A stretch of DNA of 64,000 nucleotides from Gammaproteobacteria bacterium (GTDB lineage Bacteria > Pseudomonadota > Gammaproteobacteria > Ga0077536): the NCBI GenBank assembly GCA_024235015.1, contig JACKNG010000006.1:124001-188000 (forward strand), in the 5' to 3' direction. The first letter of the stretch is position 1. Every line of letters begins with the position of its first letter. This document shows, piece by piece, positions 1 to 10,200 of the stretch. The notes under the pieces are model-generated. The model was not told the origin of the DNA. It ran no database searches and saw only the letters and a program-made list of their open reading frames with translations. The position numbers and the translations under genes are program-made.

Positions 1-200
1 ACGGTGACCGCGCTCGAACTCTGCACCAGCCCGGTGACGGCGATGCCCGAGGCGACGCCACGCAGGCGCGTCGCGGTCGAGCGTGCGAGGATGTCGCGCA
101 GGGCGTCGCCGGCGGCGAGCTTGAGGCCGTCGGTGATCATCGACACGGCGAGCAGGAACAGCCCGAGGCCGCCGAGGGCGGTACCGACGAGGTTCAGCAC
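1..200 (-). CDS. Na/Pi cotransporter family protein (N-terminal part, runs off the left edge)
   Basis: Reading the minus strand from a GTG at 200 gives an open frame to the window edge. Its N-terminus has a hydrophobic segment (GLGLFLLAVSMITDGL) followed by AAGDALRD, a GVASG turn and the motif QSSSAVTV. This layout, and especially QSSSAVTV, is typical of the sodium-dependent phosphate cotransporter family (NptA/YjbB type), inner-membrane proteins that move phosphate with sodium. The rest of the gene lies outside the window. The start is uncertain because no clear ribosome binding site precedes the GTG. Confidence 0.75.
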   Translation of the reverse strand, partial: MLNLVGTALGGLGLFLLAVSMITDGLKLAAGDALRDILARSTATRLRGVASGIAVTGLVQSSSAVT

Positions 201-307
201 GACGGCGGCCGGGCACGGCCGGGTACCAGCCGGCCCACGGGCGGGTGACGCGACGGGGTCCGGGCACGAACTGGAGTCATGGGCCTACCGGGTGGCGGAA
301 CGTCGAG

Positions 308-350
308 GTGATTCTAGTCTGCTGTCCCGTAGCAGACTTGCAAGAATCAC
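308..350. promoter_or_regulatory. Nested inverted repeat upstream of hmgA
   Basis: GTCTGCT (317-323) and AGCAGAC (331-337) are perfect 7-base arms around a 7-base loop. They are flanked by a second pair, GTGATTC (308-314) and GAATCAC (344-350). The element sits about 130 bases before the hmgA start, in a 280-base gap that otherwise shows nothing. It could be an operator for a regulator of homogentisate catabolism or an RNA hairpin in the leader. The function is inferred from position only. Confidence 0.4.
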
Positions 351-480
351 GCGCTCTCGCGGCGCACTGCGGCATTGCGCTGCGCGCCTTGCCTTGCGCG
401 GCGAGCGCACGCGCGGGCCGCCGATGTCATAATCTGCGCCCTCCACCTGTGCAGTGACGTTTGGCCCCGGGGACGCGACG

Positions 481-1767
481 ATGGCGCACGACTACCTGGC
501 CGGTTTCGGCAACGAGTTCGAGAGCGAAGCCGTGGCCGGCGCCTTGCCGCGCGGCCAGTTCTCGCCGCAGCGGGCGCCCCATGGCCTCTACGCCGAGAAA
601 TTCAGCCTCACCGCGTTCACCGCGCCGCGCGCCGACAACCGCCGCACCTGGTTCTACCGCATCCGGCCGAGCGTCACCCAGGGCGGCTACACGCCGCTGG
701 CAACGCCGAACTGGTCGAGCGCGCCGCTGGTTGGCGGCATGACCCCGCCCGACCCGCTGCGCTGGAGCCCGCCACCGCTGGCCGCCGGCCGGGACTTCGC
801 CGACGGCCTGGTCACGATCGCCGCCAACGGCGACGCCGCCACCCAGGCCGGCATCGGCATCCACCTCTACCGCGCGGACCAGCCCATGACCCGGCGCTGC
901 CTGGTCGATGCCGACGGCGAGTTGCTGCTGGTGCCGTGGTCGGGCGCGATCACCCTCACCACCGAGTGTGGCGAACTCGACGTCGCGCCGGGCGAGATCG
1001 CCATCGTGCCGCGCGGCATGAAGTTCGCCGTCGACCCGCATGGCGGCGCCGCGGGCTACGTGTGCGAGAACTACGGCGCCGCGTTGCGCCTGCCCGAGCG
1101 CGGCCCGGTCGGCTCGGACGGCTTCGCCAACAACCGCGATTTCCTCGCGCCCGTGGCCGCCTACCGCGACGCCGACACGCCGTTCGAGATCGTGTGCCGC
1201 TTCCAGGGCCACAGCTTCCGCGCCGACATCGACCACGACCCCTTCGACGTCGTCGCCTGGGTCGGCACCGCGGTGCCGTGCAAGTACGACCTGCGACGTT
1301 TCAACGTGATGGGCTCGATCAGCTACGACCACCCCGATCCGTCGATCTTCACCGTCCTCAGCGCGCCCTCGGACACGCCCGGCGTGGCCAACGTCGACTT
1401 CGTCATCTTCCCGCCGCGCTGGCTGGTCGCCGAACACAGCTTCCGCCCGCCGTGGTTCCACCGCAATGTGATGAGCGAGTTCATGGGCCTGGTCTACGGC
1501 CAGTACGATGCCAAGCAGAGCGGCTTCGAGCCCGGCGGCATGAGCCTGCACAACGCCTTCGTCCCGCACGGGCCGGACGCGGACGTCTACGCCGCGGCCT
1601 CCAGCGCCCCTCTCGCACCGGCCAAGCTGGACGACACCCTGGCCTTCATGTTCGAAACCCGTTACCCGCTCAGGCTCACGCGCTGGGCGCTGGAATCGCC
1701 CGCGCTGCAGGACGACTACCGCGCGTGCTGGCAGGGATTGCGCCGCCACTTCACCCCGCCGGCCTGA
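481..1767 (+). CDS. hmgA: Homogentisate 1,2-dioxygenase
   Basis: This cytosolic non-heme iron enzyme opens the ring of homogentisate to maleylacetoacetate in tyrosine and phenylalanine breakdown. The 428-residue protein has the family's usual length and begins MAHDYLAGFGNEFESEA, the expected N-terminus. The iron ligands by comparison with the human enzyme are H327 (in WFHRN), E333 (in MSEFMG) and H363 (in FVPHGPD). A GTG at 454 would add nine residues, but the ATG at 481 fits the family better. The usual partners (maleylacetoacetate isomerase, fumarylacetoacetase) are not next to it, so the pathway is completed elsewhere in the genome. Confidence 0.96.
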   Translation: MAHDYLAGFGNEFESEAVAGALPRGQFSPQRAPHGLYAEKFSLTAFTAPRADNRRTWFYRIRPSVTQGGYTPLATPNWSSAPLVGGMTPPDPLRWSPPPLAAGRDFADGLVTIAANGDAATQAGIGIHLYRADQPMTRRCLVDADGELLLVPWSGAITLTTECGELDVAPGEIAIVPRGMKFAVDPHGGAAGYVCENYGAALRLPERGPVGSDGFANNRDFLAPVAAYRDADTPFEIVCRFQGHSFRADIDHDPFDVVAWVGTAVPCKYDLRRFNVMGSISYDHPDPSIFTVLSAPSDTPGVANVDFVIFPPRWLVAEHSFRPPWFHRNVMSEFMGLVYGQYDAKQSGFEPGGMSLHNAFVPHGPDADVYAAASSAPLAPAKLDDTLAFMFETRYPLRLTRWALESPALQDDYRACWQGLRRHFTPPA

Positions 1768-1887
1768 ACCATCGTGCCGCGGACGGCCCGCCGTGCAGCG
1801 TGACCGGTCGCCCGGCGGCATCCGGCCGCGGCGGGCATCGGCATCGTCCATCCTGAGCGGCTGAGCCGCCGCCGTCGGAGAATCGTC

Positions 1888-4653
1888 ATGGTCAGCCTCA
1901 TGCAGCGCCTGCTCGATGCCAGCCCGCGCGGGCGCGCCTGGTCGGTGGTGGTCCTGGTGGCCCTGTCGCTGGCCGCCCTCGTCGCCCTGCCGCGCCTCAC
2001 CATCGACCGCAGCGACGATCGCCTGGTCAGCACCACCGCGCCCGGCTGGGCCGACTTCGTCCACATGCAGGCCGACTTCGGCGCCGAGCAGACCCTGCTC
2101 ATCTACCTGCGCGCGAAGGATCTGTGGACCGAGCAACGCCTCAAGCAACTGCAGCAGCTCACCTTCGATCTCGAGGACACGCCCGAGATCACCGCCGTCA
2201 GCAGCGTGCTGTCGGCGACCAACATCCGCGACAAGGGCGACTTCGTCGACGCCGGCCCGCTCGCCACCATCGTGCCGAACGATCCGGCCAAGCTCGCCGA
2301 GCTGCGCGCCGATGCCGAGTACAGCCCGATCATGCGGCGCAATTTCATCTCCGACGACGGCCAGGCCACGGCCATCAGCCTGAGCTACGCGGCGCACCCC
2401 GAGGATCCCGACTGGGAGCTCGAGATCCACGACATCGTCGAGCGCCACCTCGCACCGCTGCGCGGCGATTTCGACATCGCCTTCCAGATCGGCCGGCCGC
2501 GTCTCAACACCGAGATCAACCGCGGTCTCGGCGCCGACCTGCGCGAACTGGTGCCGCTGGCGCTGCTCGTGCTGGTGGTGGTGATCACGGTCTTCCTGCG
2601 CTCGCCGCGGGTGATTCCCATCCCGCTCGTCACCGGCGGGCTGACCGTGCTGTGGACGTTCGGCTTCATGGCCGCGACCGGCATTCCGATCACCCTGCTG
2701 ACGGCCATGATCCCGGCCCTCATCATCGTCATCGGCGCGGTCGAGGACGTTCACCTGATGTCGTCCTACATCGAGGGCCTGGACGAGACCAACGCCGATC
2801 CGCGCGGGGCCGCCATCCGCCACATGGCCGGCCACGTCGGCCTGCCGGTGTTGATCACCTCCATCACCACCGTCATCGGTTTCGCCGCCAACGTCATCAC
2901 CGAGATCCCGCTGATCTACGAGTTCGCCATCGCCAGCAGCTTCGCCATGTTCGCGAACTTCGTCGTCACCATGCTCGGCGTACCGCTGCTGCTGCGCTGG
3001 GTGGGCCCGCGGCGCAATACCCTGCGCACCGAGCAGGCCGCGCCGCGTGGCGTGGTCGGCCTGGTCGTGCGCGTGGTCGAGTTCCTGGCCGAGCGCGCGC
3101 CCAAGCTGGTAGTCGTCGGCGCCGTCGCGGTGGTCGCCTGGTTCGCCCTGCAGGTGCCGTCGATCCAGGTCAACAACGACCCGCTGTCCTACTTCCCGCC
3201 CGATCACGCCTTCGTGCGTGACGCCACCCGCGTACACGACGACCTCGCCGGCCTGCAGGTGTTCAGCGTGGTGCTGCGCGCCGACGAGCCGGATTACTTC
3301 CGCACGCCGGAAGGCCTGAGTCGCATCGCCACCGTGCAGAAGCTGCTCGACGGCCAGGGCATCTACGACAAGACACTGTCGCTGGCGACCCTGATCGCCC
3401 TGATGCACCAGGAGTTCAACGCCGGCGACCCGGCTTTCAACCACGTGCCGGACAAGCAGGAGGATCTCGATCTCTACCTGTCCTCGCTGACCCGTGACGA
3501 CCTCGCCCCCTTCGTCACCGCGGACTTCGCCACGGCGCGCATCAGCGTGCGTCACAACATCACCAACTCGGTCGAGCTGAACGCCGCCGTCGACGACGCC
3601 CTGGCAACCCTGCCGGGCCTGCTCGGCAAGCACGTCGAGGTCGCCTTCACCGGCAAGAACCTCATGGTCAACCGCGCCGCGGCGTCGCTGATGGAAGGCC
3701 AGGTCACCTCGCTGCTGCTGCTCCTGGCCATCGTCTTCGTGCTGTTCAGCGTGCTCTACACCTCGTGGCTGGCCGGCTTGCTCGCGCTGGTGCCCAATCT
3801 CATCCCGATCGTGATCAACTTCGGCGCCATGGGCTGGCTCGGCGTGCCGCTCAACCCGGGCACGGCGATGGTCGCGGCGATCGCCATCGGCATCGCGGTC
3901 GACGACACCATCCACCTGATGACGCGCTTCGGCATCGAGAGCAAGCGCCACATCGACGAACGCGCGGCGGTGCGTGCGACGGTTCGCGGCGAGGCGGTGC
4001 CGATCGTGTCGACCTCGCTGGCGCTGGCACTCGGCTTCGGCGCGCTGGCCTTCTCGCAGTTCAGCGTGGTCAAGGAGTTCGGCCTGCTGGCGGCCTCGAC
4101 CATGGTCTACGCCGCGGTTGCCGACCTGCTGCTGATGCCGATCCTGCTCATGCACCTGCGCCTGGCCACGGTGTGGGACATCGTCGCGCTCGAACTCGAC
4201 CGCGACGTGCTGGTCGACTGCCCGCTGTTCCGCGGCATGTCGCAGTTCGCGGTGAAGAAGGTCGTGGTGTTGTCCGACATCGAGACCTTCCAGCCGGGCG
4301 AGGTGATCATCGAGCAGGGCACGGTGTCGCGCGGCATGTACGTGGTGCTGAAGGGCCGCGGTGGCATCAGCATCACCCGCGACGGCATCACCCTCGACCT
4401 CGACGAGATCGGCCCCGGCGACATCGTCGGCGAGATCGGCTTCTCGGGCGAGGGCGTCGAGCGCACCGCCACGGTCACCGCGCGCGAAGCGATGACGGTG
4501 GTGCGCCTCGATGCCGACAGCACCCACAAGGGCCTGCGCTTCTACCCGCGCATCGCCGCCGGGCTGCATCGCAACATCTCCAACATCCTCGGCGCCCGCC
4601 TGCTCGATTCGCACCGCCGCCTGATGGACTCGGTGCGCATGCACCGCGAATGA
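1888..4653 (+). CDS. RND/MMPL-family permease with a C-terminal cyclic-nucleotide-binding domain
   Basis: The first 770 or so residues form an RND permease of the MMPL/HAE3 (lipid and hopanoid exporter-like) type. There is one N-terminal membrane segment, a periplasmic domain, a membrane block around 225-380, a second periplasmic domain, and a second block near 610-760 with the motif GIAVDDTIHLMTRF. Residues of about 780-890 form a cyclic-nucleotide-binding fold: PLFRGMS, FQPGEVIIEQG, then GDIVGEIGFSGEG with ERTATV. The GE and R of the phosphate-binding cassette are present. The start ATG follows a GGAG site. No membrane-fusion or outer-membrane partner is adjacent, so it probably works alone on a lipid-like substrate. 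Control by cAMP or c-di-GMP-type ligands is inference. Confidence 0.88.
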   Translation: MVSLMQRLLDASPRGRAWSVVVLVALSLAALVALPRLTIDRSDDRLVSTTAPGWADFVHMQADFGAEQTLLIYLRAKDLWTEQRLKQLQQLTFDLEDTPEITAVSSVLSATNIRDKGDFVDAGPLATIVPNDPAKLAELRADAEYSPIMRRNFISDDGQATAISLSYAAHPEDPDWELEIHDIVERHLAPLRGDFDIAFQIGRPRLNTEINRGLGADLRELVPLALLVLVVVITVFLRSPRVIPIPLVTGGLTVLWTFGFMAATGIPITLLTAMIPALIIVIGAVEDVHLMSSYIEGLDETNADPRGAAIRHMAGHVGLPVLITSITTVIGFAANVITEIPLIYEFAIASSFAMFANFVVTMLGVPLLLRWVGPRRNTLRTEQAAPRGVVGLVVRVVEFLAERAPKLVVVGAVAVVAWFALQVPSIQVNNDPLSYFPPDHAFVRDATRVHDDLAGLQVFSVVLRADEPDYFRTPEGLSRIATVQKLLDGQGIYDKTLSLATLIALMHQEFNAGDPAFNHVPDKQEDLDLYLSSLTRDDLAPFVTADFATARISVRHNITNSVELNAAVDDALATLPGLLGKHVEVAFTGKNLMVNRAAASLMEGQVTSLLLLLAIVFVLFSVLYTSWLAGLLALVPNLIPIVINFGAMGWLGVPLNPGTAMVAAIAIGIAVDDTIHLMTRFGIESKRHIDERAAVRATVRGEAVPIVSTSLALALGFGALAFSQFSVVKEFGLLAASTMVYAAVADLLLMPILLMHLRLATVWDIVALELDRDVLVDCPLFRGMSQFAVKKVVVLSDIETFQPGEVIIEQGTVSRGMYVVLKGRGGISITRDGITLDLDEIGPGDIVGEIGFSGEGVERTATVTAREAMTVVRLDADSTHKGLRFYPRIAAGLHRNISNILGARLLDSHRRLMDSVRMHRE

Positions 4654-4924
4654 TTGGCGATGACACGAACGTTCACGGTTGCGTCACGCCGACCGCGCTA
4701 GACTGTCGCCGACCGCAGGCCTGCTGTCGCCCGGACCACGCACCTGCCGCGCCGAGTCGGCCGCGGCTGGCGTACCCGGGTTGACCCGCGTCGCCGGCGA
4801 GCGGCTGGTCGCGCTGCACAACGCATTCGACGGCCGCGACGGCGGCGCTGTCCGGCCCGCTCTGGCGGTCGCCTTGCACGCCTGAGCACGAACCCGCACG
4901 GTCAGGGAATTCCAGGGGGGACAC

Positions 4925-5575
4925 ATGAACGCAACGGCCACCCACGACAACCGTCGCCGCGCCTACCGCTACAGCCCGTCACTGCTGATGGAGCCGCAGC
5001 TGCACGTGGTTCATGCCGGCGGCCGGGTGCCGGCGATCGACGTGCTCGACATCAACGCGCGCGGTGCCCGCCTGCGTTTCACGCTGAGTCGGCGGCCCGA
5101 GCTGCGTCCCGGCGAGGACGTGCGCGTGGTCGCGCAGTCACCCGGGCTCGACGGCCTGGTCGACATTCCTGCACGGGTCGTGTTCAGTGACGTGCGTGAC
5201 AATCGCCTGGTCGCGGGCCTGGTCTTCGACGACTTGCCCGATGTCGGCGAGCGCGCCGACGGCGTCTTCTTCAGCGTCTTCAACCGGCGTGCCGCCGAGC
5301 GCGCGGAGCGCGACGCCCAGGCCCTGGTCGCGCGCCTCGTCGCGCCCGCCACGACGGCGTCAGCCGAGCTGGAGGTCGTCAACCGCTCCGAGCACGGCCT
5401 CGGCCTGCTCATCGACCCGGCACTGGACGCCGAACTGCGCGAGGTCGACCGGGTCGAGCTCGACCTCGCCCGTCGCGGTCAGCCCGGCGACGCCCGTGTC
5501 ACCGCCGAGATCCGCCACCGCGTGCGCCGTGCCGGCGCGGTCTACTACGGCTGCCGGGTCTTCGGCGCGAGCTGA
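4925..5575 (+). CDS. PilZ-like protein, probably two PilZ domains
   Basis: PilZ domains bind c-di-GMP through an RxxxR stretch and a [DN]xSxxG motif. Near the N-terminus this 216-residue protein has RRRAYR, followed by DINARGARL, where the usual serine is alanine. A second, more degenerate unit (about 135-216) contains NRSEHGLGLLI, which does keep the serine and glycine pattern, but no clear RxxxR is seen before it. A very good ribosome binding site (AGGGGGG) precedes the ATG. The protein has no membrane segment and is probably a cytosolic effector. Whether it binds c-di-GMP is open because each half lacks part of the motif. Confidence 0.75.
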   Translation: MNATATHDNRRRAYRYSPSLLMEPQLHVVHAGGRVPAIDVLDINARGARLRFTLSRRPELRPGEDVRVVAQSPGLDGLVDIPARVVFSDVRDNRLVAGLVFDDLPDVGERADGVFFSVFNRRAAERAERDAQALVARLVAPATTASAELEVVNRSEHGLGLLIDPALDAELREVDRVELDLARRGQPGDARVTAEIRHRVRRAGAVYYGCRVFGAS

Positions 5576-5596
5576 CACCGCCCTCACCACGTCCGT

Positions 5597-5788
5597 TCAC
5601 GAGCGCGCCGGCGCGCCCAGGCGCGCGACACCGCCGTACAGCGCACTCAGCGCGATGCCGGCGACAATCCACACCAGGTCACGGAACCGGCCCACCACGC
5701 CCACCACCAGGCCGAGCGCGGCGCTGCCCGTGATGGCCTCGACCATGTCGTCGAGCGCGGTGTCCGGAATGGCTGGCAGCGTGAACAT
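5597..5788 (-). CDS. Small two-helix membrane protein, function unknown
   Basis: The 63-residue frame has two hydrophobic stretches (AALGLVVGVVGRF and LVWIVAGIALSALYGGVA) joined by a charged turn, a plausible small inner-membrane protein. It fills the gap between the PilZ gene and the hydrolase on the opposite strand. The start at 5788 has no strong ribosome binding site. I do not recognise the family, and a chance open frame in GC-rich DNA is possible. Confidence 0.45.
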   Translation of the reverse strand: MFTLPAIPDTALDDMVEAITGSAALGLVVGVVGRFRDLVWIVAGIALSALYGGVARLGAPARS

Positions 5789-5927
5789 CGGTGGCGTCCC
5801 GTACGATGAACCGCCACCGCTCGGACCGGCCGACCTGGCGCGTCCCCGCGGCGCGCGCGATTTTATCGCGTGGCGCCCGCCTCGCGCCGTTGGTCGAGAT
5901 CAGGAACGGCCGCTCCGGCCGGGTATC

Positions 5928-7010
5928 TCAGAAACGCGCGCGCGCTGCACTCACCAGTGCCAGCGGAGGACGGACGCCTGCGCCCCCCGGCCGCGCCGCC
6001 GCCCGAGCGTCCGCGGCGGCGAACGTCGGGCCGCCGGCACTGACCAGTTCCAGTGCCCGCGCAACGAGTTCGGGTCGCTCGGCGTGCACCCGGTGGCCGG
6101 CGCCGTCGGCGATCCACTGCGTGGCCTGCAACGACACCGACCGCAGCGCGCCCTGCAGCTCGCGCCAGGTGCGCTCCGCCGCGTCACCGCCGGCACCCTC
6201 GTCGAATTCACCCCGCCCGCGCGTCACCACGATCAGCGGCACCGTCAGGGCAGCCGGCGCGAGCCCGGCCAGGTGCCGCGCACTGTCCTCGAAGCCACGG
6301 ATCTCGGCGGCATAGGCGGCACGCGCCTTGGGCAGCATCATGAGCTGCAAGCCGAGCGTACTCAGTGCCGGCGGGAAACTGTCCGCGGGCCGCGGCATCG
6401 AGTGGACGCGCGCGCCGCTGGCCAACGCCGCGGCCCACGTTCGCGGCAGCACTGCCGCCGGCAGGCGTTCGAACTGTGCGGGCGTGGCGGCATCGACCAG
6501 CACCAGGCCGGCGACCTGCGCCGCGTAGCGGGCGGCGAACTCGCGCACCACCAGGCCACCGTAGGAGTGCCCGGCGAGCACGTAGGGCGGGGCCTCGCCG
6601 GCAGCTTCGAGCAGGGCCGCGAGTTCGCCTGCGCTGCGCGCGGCGGAACGTGGCCCGGGCGCCGGATCGCTCCAGCCGTAACCGGCGCGGTCGTAGGCGC
6701 ACACGCGATGGTGGCGCGCGACCGCGGCCTTGACCGCGTGCCACTCGAGCGAGAACCCGCCGATACCGGATTCGAGCACCACCACCGGCTGGCCGGGGGC
6801 GGCCCGCCCGCTGCAATCGATGTGCAGGGCATGGTCGCCGACCACGACCAGGCGTCCCGGGTAGCGTTCGAGCGGAGACACTTCGTCGGCCGCGGCACCG
6901 CCACTGAGTCCCGCCACCAGCAGCACGGCGAGAAGCCCGCGCCAGCCACCGTGGTCGCCGTCGCCCCCGGTCACCTCCGGCACCGTCCCCCGTGTCACGT
7001 CACCGCGCAT
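5928..7010 (-). CDS. Exported alpha/beta hydrolase
   Basis: After a hydrophobic leader (WRGLLAVLLVAGLSGGAAA) the protein shows an alpha/beta-hydrolase fold: ESGIGGFSLEW as the oxyanion region, AYDRAGYGWSD, the nucleophile elbow GHSYGG, and a catalytic histidine in GAGHRVHAERPE. This pattern is common in esterases and lipase-like enzymes. The open frame extends upstream to 7346, but the ATG at 7010 is chosen because a GGAG site precedes it and the leader then lies near the N-terminus (360 residues). The C-terminus carries an alanine/arginine-rich tail of about 35 residues beyond the fold. It is divergent from the large oxidoreductase gene at 7285. The substrate is unknown. Confidence 0.85.
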   Translation of the reverse strand: MRGDVTRGTVPEVTGGDGDHGGWRGLLAVLLVAGLSGGAAADEVSPLERYPGRLVVVGDHALHIDCSGRAAPGQPVVVLESGIGGFSLEWHAVKAAVARHHRVCAYDRAGYGWSDPAPGPRSAARSAGELAALLEAAGEAPPYVLAGHSYGGLVVREFAARYAAQVAGLVLVDAATPAQFERLPAAVLPRTWAAALASGARVHSMPRPADSFPPALSTLGLQLMMLPKARAAYAAEIRGFEDSARHLAGLAPAALTVPLIVVTRGRGEFDEGAGGDAAERTWRELQGALRSVSLQATQWIADGAGHRVHAERPELVARALELVSAGGPTFAAADARAAARPGGAGVRPPLALVSAARARF

Positions 7011-7284
7011 GGCCGCATCTCCGGTTCCGGGCGCGTCGCCCGCAGCCGGCCTTGCACGGACGATGCCAGGGCCGGCGGCGAACCGGCTATCTCCATGATC
7101 GAAAGGGAAATTCATCGATGCGGGCAAGCCCGCGTCGGGGCCGGGAAAGGCGCTCGCGGCACCATGGCGCAGCGCCCGGCACATCGATAGTGCAGCGCAA
7201 CAATTGGTTCCGCCCTGCCAATTGCACCGGCCAGTACCTCGCCGTATCGTGGCGACCCCGCCATCGACGCCCCGACCCGAGCGC

Positions 7285-10200
7285 ATGAACGACAGCAGCC
7301 ACCGCACCGCACCTTCCGACCTCGAACTCGGCCTGCCCGGCTTCACTTACGCCGATCTCTACGAACCGAGCGCCCTGGCCCGCCTGGCCGCGGTCTTCGA
7401 CGGCGAACTCGAGCGCGCCGATGCCGACCTGGCCGCGCGCTTTCGCGCCTACCAGGCCTGCGGCGGCGAAGGCATGACCCCGGAAGCCATCTCCGCGGTG
7501 CTGACCGACACCGCGCCACGACTCGGCCAGTTCGTCGCCCGCCTGTTCCGCGTCGAGGCGGCCTGGGCCGCGCAGCGCGCCCGCATCGTCGACGAGGACC
7601 AGGTCATCTTCGGCTTTCGCAACGATTTCGTCGCGCCGCTGGCCAAGCGCTTCAAGGGCGTCGACCCGGCCAGCTTCGACCGCGACGCCCTGCACCGCCA
7701 GGTCGCCGCCCTGCGCTCGGCCGCGATGGCCGGTTCCCGCCTGCCCGAGGACGAGGAATACCTCACCGCGCGCGCCGCCGCCCTGCTCACCGCCGAAGTG
7801 CCGGCCGCCGACTTCCTCGCCGACCTGCGCGGCGCCTACCGCGAATGGTCGGGCATCACCGAGGATGCCGAACTCGCGCAGGCCGCGCGCAGCGCGCTCG
7901 AGCAGTGGTGCCACCTGGTCACCATCGATGGCGATTTCGCGCCGTTCGCCGCGGCGTGCTGGGTCAGCTTCAAGCAGCCAGCGAAAACCGACGTCCACAA
8001 CCTCGTCCACCACCCGCTGCGCGAGCACGCCGGTTACACCACGCGCGCGGCCGACGCCGCCCACCGCCGGCGCCGCGACGGGTTCTCCCTGACCGACCCG
8101 CGCTTCGACCAGCGCCGCGTGCTCTACGAGATCGATCACTGCATCTACTGCCACGACCGCGACAACGACACCTGCTCGAAAGGCATGCCGGACAAGAAGA
8201 GCGGCGGCTTCAAGGTCAACCCGCTCGGCGTCGACGTCACCGGCTGCCCGCTGGGCGAGAAGATCTCCGAGATGCACGTGGTCAAGCGCGGCGGCGACAA
8301 CATCGGCGCGCTGGCGCTCATCGCCATCGACAACCCGATGTGCCCGGGCACCGGCCACCGCATCTGCAACGACTGCATGAAGGGCTGCATCTACCAGAAG
8401 ACCGAGCCGGTCAACATCCCGCAGATCGAAACCAACGTGCTGACCGACGTGCTCGCGCTGCCGTGGGGTTTCGAAATCTACGCGCTGCTGACGCGCTGGA
8501 ACCCGCTCAACGTCAAGCGCCCGCACATGCTGCCCTACAACGGCAAGCGCGTACTGGTGGTCGGCCTCGGCCCGGCCGGCTACACCCTCGCCCATTACCT
8601 CTTGAACGAAGGCTTTGCGGTCGCCGCCATCGACGCCCTCAAGCTCGAGCCGCTGCCGGCGGCGCTGACCGGCTCGAGCACTGCGCCGCCGCGGCCGGTG
8701 CGCGATTTCCAGTCGCTCTACGAGGATCTCGATCGCCGCACCGTCAACGGCTTCGGCGGCGTCGCCGAGTACGGCATCACCGTGCGCTGGGACAAGAACT
8801 TCCTCAAGGTCATCTACCTCAACCTGCTGCGCCGGCGTACTTTCCGCGCCTACGGCGGCGTGCGCTTCGGCGGCAGCGTGACCCTGGACGACGCCTGGAC
8901 GCTCGGCTTCGATCACGTCGCGCTCGCCACCGGCGCCGGCAAGCCTTCGATCATCGGGCTGAAGAACAATCTCATTCGCGGCATCCGCAAGGCCTCGGAC
9001 TTCCTCATGGCGCTACAGCTGACCGGCGCCGCCAAGGGCTCCTCGCTGGCCAACCTGCAGGTGCGCCTGCCGGCCGGCGTGATCGGCGGCGGGCTGACCG
9101 CCATCGATACCGCCACCGAGGTCATGGCCTACTACCCGCGCCAGGTCGAGAAGCTGCTGCACCGCTACGAACGCCTCGCCGCCGATCTCGGCGCGGAGAC
9201 CGTGCGCGCGCGCTACGACGCCGAGGAACTCGCCATCCTCGACGAGGCCCTGGCCCACGGCCGCGCCGTCAAGCGTGAACGCGAACGCGCCGCGGCGGCC
9301 GGCGAGCAGCCCGACTTCGCCAGCCTGGTCGCCGGCTGGGGCGGCGTAACCCTGTTCTACCGCAAGGGTCTCGAGGATTCGCCGGCCTACCGCCAGAACC
9401 ACGAGGAAGTGAACGAGGCCCTTGCCGAGGGCATCGAGATCGCACCGTGGATGAACCCGCTCGAAGCGCTCGCCGACGAGCACGGCGCGCTGGCCGGCGT
9501 GCGCTTCGAGCGGCGCGTGCCGGCGCACGACCGCCAGGAACTCGAGATCCCGTTGAAGAGCCTGTTCGTCGCCGCCGGCACCTCGCCCAACACCATCTAC
9601 GAGCAGGAGCACCCCGGCACCTTCGAACTCGATGGCAAATTCTTCCGGCGCTACGAACCGCGCGACGGCGCGCTCGCGCCGATCGCGCCCGACGCGACGA
9701 CCACGCCCAAGCTCGCCAGCGCCTCGCCCTTCACGTCCTACGCCGAGGACGGGCACCGCATCACCTTCTACGGCGACAACCATCCGGTCTATGCCGGCAA
9801 CGTGGTCAAGGCGATGGCGAGTGCCAAGGACGGCTATCCCTACATCGTCGACCTCTTCGCCGACGAACTCGCCCGCCTCGACCCCGCCGCGCAGCCGGCG
9901 CGCGAGGTCGACCTGCACCACTTCTTCCAGGCCCTGGACGAGGCACTGGTCGCCACCATCGTCGCCGTCAACCGCCTCACCCCGACCATCATCGAGGTCA
10001 TCGTGCACGCGCCCGCGGCGGCGGCCAAGTTCGAACCCGGCCAGTTCTACCGCGTGCAGAACCCGGAGGCCTTCTCACCGCGCATCGAGCACACCGTGCT
10101 GTCGCCCGAGGGACTCGCGCTCACCGGCGCGTGGGTCGACAAGGAACGCGGCCTGATCTCCCTCATTGCGCTGGAGATGGGGGCGTCGTCACGCCTGCTC

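Noticed and set aside
427..4644. Minus-strand open frame of 1405 codons
   Set aside because: It is the antisense of hmgA and the RND permease. The product is a His/Arg/Gly/Ala/Val-rich low-complexity chain with no fold, as expected in GC-rich antisense.
7087..8916. Minus-strand frame of 609 codons across the start of the large oxidoreductase
   Set aside because: Antisense shadow composition; the plus-strand protein has clear iron-sulfur and FAD motifs in the same DNA.
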